A stretch of 64,000 bases of DNA from Pirellulaceae bacterium (GTDB lineage Bacteria > Planctomycetota > Planctomycetia > Pirellulales > Pirellulaceae), in the NCBI GenBank assembly GCA_023382975.1, contig JAHDXO010000031.1, forward strand, positions 54,846 to 118,845. Reading direction: 5' to 3'. The position numbers and the translations under genes were made by a program. The notes beneath the pieces are model-generated. The model was not told where the DNA came from. It searched no databases and saw only the letters and a list, made by a program, of their open reading frames with translations. Below are positions 59,984-64,000 of the stretch, in pieces; position 1 is the stretch's first letter, and every line of letters starts with the position of its first letter.

Positions 59984-62900
59984 CTACCGCGTCAAATGGA
60001 TATCAAAATACGCCACGCCGGCTTCCTCGTGGCCGGACATGGGCCATTCGTTCCAGCCCTTCCAGGCACCGTTGGGTTTCGGCTGTTGCCGGGTGTGAAC
60101 GCGGATCCTGCTGAAGTCGCGCTCGATCTCCAGGAGGTTGTAGAGCCGCGGGCTGCCTTCGCTCAGGTCCTGGCCTTTCGAGCCGAAGCTGCCCGCACCA
60201 ATGACGTGCATCCGGTTGTGATGCCAGTAGTCGATCAATTCGCGGCGCATCTCGTGGACGTCGCCCGTCAAGCAGACTCGCACGCGGTTGGTCTGCAGAT
60301 TGCCCAGAAATTCGCGATTGCGGATTCCTCGTTCCACGTCGGCGACCGGATGGTGCCATACGCCGATCCGCAAGTAATCTCCCGGTTTCACGTCCGTGTT
60401 CACGATCGCCCGTTCAATCTGCCGGTCGGCTTCGGCGATCAACCGGGCCAGCGCGTCGGGATGAACGCTCGCACGAGTGCGATGAAACTGGTCGATTTCC
60501 CAGCACGAGTTCAGCGTCAAGAACTGCAACTTCGTCTCGGGGAAGATGGTAGCGACGCCCTGCCGCGCAGGGTCCAGCGGATAGGGCTTCTGCAGCAACG
60601 GATGATAGAACTGGTCCGAGAACTCTTTCAGCCGCTGCGGGTACATTTCCGGATGCGGGACGAGAAAGATGCCTTGCTCCTTCAGTTCTACGGCACGCCG
60701 CCGTTCCTCGCCCACCGGCTTCATCCGTAACTGGTACGCCTCGTCCAAATCCTGTACGTCGTGATTTCCCGGCACGAGGACAAATCGTTCGGCAGTAAGG
60801 TGAAATCGCTCGACCAACAACGAAGCGAATTTGGACGCCCGACGAAATCCCTCCGCGGAACCTTGATGCGTCATGTCGCCCGAAATGACGACATAATCCA
60901 GCTCGCCGCCATCCAGCCACTTCCCCTTGCGGATGTCGTCGTCCAGCCATTGCAGTTTGGTCTCCGGCACGGCGTCGGACGTGAAGTGCAGATCGCTCAG
61001 ATGCAGGACGCGGATCGGGCGATCGGTACGGTACTGGTCATCCGTTCGGCCAAACGCCCGCTGTTTGACACTGGCCACGATCTTCGGCACGTCCTGGCGC
61101 ACGCGGGTCATCAAAGCAAACGACTTCCGCTCCGCCTGCTCGTCCCGCTCGCGTTCCTGCCGAAATCCCTCGGACAGCTTGATCCGCGTCTCACACTGCG
61201 GGCACACGACATCGGTTTCGCCCTTGGCCATGCGATTCTGAACCACGACTCGCGGAAACTCATACCGGCAATCCTTGTTCGCGCAGATCAGTTCGAAATG
61301 CTCCACGACATCAATGCCGCTGCTCCGCAGGTGCTGATGCACAAAGCTGATGAATTCAGTCTGAGTCTGCGGGGGCGTCCCTTCGTGGAAATAAACGTCC
61401 AGATGCGCGAAGCCGCCGCCGCGACTGACCTTTCGCAGCCCGCAGGCTCCCTGCCCTTCCGCCTCGAACTCAACGCGATTTTCCCACAGCCGGATGCGAC
61501 CGAATCCCTGCCCAATCACCAGCCACGAAATCAACGACGCATAGACATTATCGATCGCCCCGGAAAAGTCGTAGTACAGCGACACGCTGCCGGGCAGTTC
61601 GTCGGCGCGATCCGTTTCCGTGGCCCGCAGCAGCGTCGGAAAAACGAGCAGCCCTTCATGGCGAAAGCACAGCCCGTGCTCGATCATCAACTCGACGACG
61701 GCCTCCAGCACGATCCGCTCCTGGCCGCGCGGCACGCGGTCTTCGGCGGTCATGCCGGGCAGCGAGATGCTCGGTGCTCCCAACTCGCTCGTCTCCAGCG
61801 CGGGCACGCCGCGCGGATTATTCCGCGCCGCCACGATCAGCGAAGCGGCATAGCGCTCGATGACCGGCAATTGCAGCACGATGGCGTCGTCGCCGCCGGT
61901 GAGTTTCGTCTTGACAATCACGCCTTGCGTCGCAAGCTGATCGGTGACCGCTCCGAATGCGGCGTCATCGAAGGGGACGGCTTGCACCGTTGTCGCCGCA
62001 TCGTCGTCGCTGACCTTTCGCTTCCAGAATTCCCACAGTCGCCGAGAAGCCGGCTTGTTGGGCGGTTCGGCCAACGAGCGATTCTCACGTACTGACGTTT
62101 CCAGATCCGCGATCAGGACGACCACATCGCCGGCTTCGCGCATCAATTCGATCTCGTCTCGAATCCGTTGAAACAACTCCGGCCGACTGGTTTTCGCCAA
62201 GTTATCCCAATCGACTGCGCCGGCCAGCGCGTCGCGAAAGCCTTCAATCTCGCGTCCGCTGAGGGCACTTGTTTCGTAGAAGCCTGCAAACCCGCACTCA
62301 TCGCACAAAGCTTGGATCGCTGCACGATTGACCAGACCGCTTCTCTTGACATCATCAACCTGTGCCCCCACAAGCAACTTCACGGCGCGTCGCTCGCCAA
62401 GCTGTTTTTCGAGCCGCTTGTTCCATTCTCGCGCCTTGTTGAATTCGACTTCACCGCGAGTCGGATCGATCAGCACCAGCGCCAGCGTCGTATCGTGCAG
62501 GAACATCTGATGTACGAGCTGGTACTCGTCCTGCCCACCAAAGTCCCACAACACAACATCGCGCCGCTGCCCCTCCGGCGGCTTCGCGGATGCATGCAGC
62601 TTCTCCGCTTCCATCGGCCAGAACCGCATCCCGTGCGTGGTGCCGTGCTCGTGGTCTTCGGGATACCGATCTTCCGCAAGCCGCATGGCGAGGCACGATT
62701 TGCCCACGTTGCTTTCGCCGACCAGGACGATCTTGGCGGAGGTATAACGAACCGGGCTGACGAACGACGTCTCGCTTGCGGAGCGATGGATGTCCAACTC
62801 CCAAATGTGAAGCGTTCGACCATCTTCACCTCGTGCAGCTAAGACGGCGTCATTTGGGTGGAATTCGATTCCGCATTTCCTCCATTCTTGCCCACTTGAG

Positions 62901-63799
62901 TCGCGCGATTGTTTTCGCCCAACGGCGCACTGGGCAATGGTTGTCCAATCGGTTGTTCGCCAAATCCGCAACTCGCCATTGTCTGATAACGACGCGAGCA
63001 TCTCTCCATCTGCCGAAAAGGAAACCGAACCGACCACATCGGTATGTCCTTCAAGCACGACATGTGGTGCCATAGAGAGCGGATGCCAAATCCGAATGGT
63101 CGTGTCTACTGAACCCGATGCAAGCGTGTTGGATGTCGGTGACCATGCCACAGAACGGATGTAACCTGTATGTCCCTCGAGATCAGCAATCAGCTCGCCG
63201 TTAGTCGTATTCCAGACCATTACGCTATTCTCGCCGGCGCCTGTTCCGGTAGTCAGATATGGGCCATTGGGGGACCATTTCGCAATGTACGTTCCGTTTC
63301 TTCTTCCAATTAGAGTTCGTACAACGCTGCCAGAAGTCGCGTCATACAACAACACCGTGCTTGATCTCCACGAATGGCTCACGGCGACGATCCGCTCATT
63401 CGGTGCCCAGGTGGCACATTGGGGAGACACTTCAGAGTCGCTTTCAAGAGTCCTAGTTACTTTCCATTGTTCCGTGTCCCAAAGTCGAATCCGCTGATCG
63501 TGGTCATTCCCAATCGACGAAAGCAGCGAACCATCTGCTGACCAAGCGACGCAGTGAACAGCGCCGTCATGTCCCTCACACACCTTGACACATTTTCCGT
63601 CGTTGGCGTCCCAAATGCGAATGGTCTTGTCATAGGAAGGCGAAGCGATGAATCGTCCGCAGGGGGACCAGGCGATGCGTCCGATGGGGCCGGTATGTCC
63701 GCGACAAATGCACCGCAGCCTCATACCCGGCACCACTTCCTTGCCGACTTCCATGAAGTCGCTTGCGGGCTGCTCGTCGTCTGGTATCTTCTTCGCCAT
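59984..63799 (-). CDS. WD40-Roc GTPase-COR-like-zinc ribbon-metallophosphoesterase protein
   Basis: 1271 residues, no signal peptide. WD40 propeller at about 28-336 (RIAWSPCGRFIASPSYDKTI; SVAWSPTSNTLASGSVDTTI). Roc-type GTPase at about 354-530: P-loop GESNVGKSC (361-369), switch WDFGGQDEYQLVHQMFL, base-recognition GAQVDD, TSALSG. About 530-835 is COR-like, with a winged-helix-like part. Zinc ribbon Cys 839, 844, 866, 869. Calcineurin-like phosphoesterase at about 928-1271: LHLSDLHF (Asp 936, His 938), ISGDMTHQG (Asp 975), VPGNHDV (Asn 1012-His 1013), GVWHHPV, LTGDVHEM; all metal ligands are present. ATG 63799 has GAGAG upstream. Sensor, switch and effector appear to be in one chain. Confidence 0.9.
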   Translation of the reverse strand: MAKKIPDDEQPASDFMEVGKEVVPGMRLRCICRGHTGPIGRIAWSPCGRFIASPSYDKTIRIWDANDGKCVKVCEGHDGAVHCVAWSADGSLLSSIGNDHDQRIRLWDTEQWKVTRTLESDSEVSPQCATWAPNERIVAVSHSWRSSTVLLYDATSGSVVRTLIGRRNGTYIAKWSPNGPYLTTGTGAGENSVMVWNTTNGELIADLEGHTGYIRSVAWSPTSNTLASGSVDTTIRIWHPLSMAPHVVLEGHTDVVGSVSFSADGEMLASLSDNGELRIWRTTDWTTIAQCAVGRKQSRDSSGQEWRKCGIEFHPNDAVLAARGEDGRTLHIWELDIHRSASETSFVSPVRYTSAKIVLVGESNVGKSCLAMRLAEDRYPEDHEHGTTHGMRFWPMEAEKLHASAKPPEGQRRDVVLWDFGGQDEYQLVHQMFLHDTTLALVLIDPTRGEVEFNKAREWNKRLEKQLGERRAVKLLVGAQVDDVKRSGLVNRAAIQALCDECGFAGFYETSALSGREIEGFRDALAGAVDWDNLAKTSRPELFQRIRDEIELMREAGDVVVLIADLETSVRENRSLAEPPNKPASRRLWEFWKRKVSDDDAATTVQAVPFDDAAFGAVTDQLATQGVIVKTKLTGGDDAIVLQLPVIERYAASLIVAARNNPRGVPALETSELGAPSISLPGMTAEDRVPRGQERIVLEAVVELMIEHGLCFRHEGLLVFPTLLRATETDRADELPGSVSLYYDFSGAIDNVYASLISWLVIGQGFGRIRLWENRVEFEAEGQGACGLRKVSRGGGFAHLDVYFHEGTPPQTQTEFISFVHQHLRSSGIDVVEHFELICANKDCRYEFPRVVVQNRMAKGETDVVCPQCETRIKLSEGFRQERERDEQAERKSFALMTRVRQDVPKIVASVKQRAFGRTDDQYRTDRPIRVLHLSDLHFTSDAVPETKLQWLDDDIRKGKWLDGGELDYVVISGDMTHQGSAEGFRRASKFASLLVERFHLTAERFVLVPGNHDVQDLDEAYQLRMKPVGEERRRAVELKEQGIFLVPHPEMYPQRLKEFSDQFYHPLLQKPYPLDPARQGVATIFPETKLQFLTLNSCWEIDQFHRTRASVHPDALARLIAEADRQIERAIVNTDVKPGDYLRIGVWHHPVADVERGIRNREFLGNLQTNRVRVCLTGDVHEMRRELIDYWHHNRMHVIGAGSFGSKGQDLSEGSPRLYNLLEIERDFSRIRVHTRQQPKPNGAWKGWNEWPMSGHEEAGVAYFDIHLTR

Positions 63800-64000
63800 G
63801 TTCGCTCTCACTAACTTCGGGTTTGGGATTGCTCTTATGCCGCAGTTCGACAGCGTCACTTTTCCCTTTCCGACGTGCCCAACTGCCCTTGGGGAGTTAA
63901 GTTAGGCCCCCGCCGAGCTTGCTCGGAGGAGCTCGTGATTTTGCACTACGTTCAAACTCTACTCTGCTCCCCTTCCGTCCCGGCCGCCGCCCCCGCCGCA
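63800..64000. other. Right-edge non-coding sequence
   Basis: Holds the leader of the preceding gene. A GAGCTTGCTCGGAGGAGCTC near 63917 is a partial inverted repeat (GAGCT...AGCTC). No gene is recognised before the window ends. Confidence 0.4.

Overview
The window looks like a GC-rich chromosome segment of a planctomycete (Pirellulales-like), probably from a metagenome-assembled genome. The evidence is the density of secreted sulfatases, BNR/sialidase-like proteins, Gfo/Idh/MocA oxidoreductases with twin-arginine leaders, DUF1080, DUF6067 and DUF4058 proteins, a BBP7-type beta-barrel remnant, and many short palindromic repeats. No tRNA, rRNA, CRISPR array or intact transposase was seen.

Layout. 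1-329 is the start of a type I restriction-modification methylase running off the left edge. 637-7231 (+) holds an SGNH hydrolase, then oxidoreductase, HEAT-repeat protein and DUF1080 hydrolase genes, then an HExxH metalloprotease-like protein. 7243-25303 (-) is a glycan-degradation region: a 1450-residue three-module sialidase/GH32-like protein, two further sialidases, a DUF6807 protein, an oxidoreductase, a sialate O-acetylesterase and a TIM-barrel-like protein. Between these lie broken genes, including two internally deleted XylR/AraC-type regulators that still carry a shared operator-like palindrome. 25355-32987 is a compositionally different block bracketed by an exact 107-bp direct repeat. 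It carries a small protein plus HNH endonuclease pair (+), a BBP7 fragment, a leucine-rich lipoprotein and a propeller-like secreted protein. 33084-42675 (-) holds two giant DUF6067-type proteins, a GH140-like protein with a sialidase-derived tail, and a DUF4058 protein. 43160-45676 (+) is one large exported protein of unknown function. 45721-59926 (-) returns to sialidases, three sulfatases, an esterase, a cluster of gene scraps, and a glycyl radical enzyme with its activase. 59984-63799 (-) is a WD40-Roc GTPase-zinc ribbon-metallophosphoesterase protein.

How the genes work together. Most products carry export signals and would act in the periplasm or outside the cell on complex, sulfated or acylated polysaccharides. 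Sulfatases and esterases remove substituents, sialidase-like and GH-like propellers cut glycosidic bonds, and Gfo/Idh plus DUF1080 proteins fit a 3-keto-sugar route. Many genes have been cut and rejoined: N-terminal pieces of one family are fused to C-terminal pieces of another. Palindromic repeats lie in frame inside at least two export-protein genes.

The two most unusual intact systems are the glycyl radical enzyme that begins with a twin-arginine/lipobox leader (53230-55653, with its activase at 52293-53228) and the multidomain GTPase-phosphoesterase (59984-63799).
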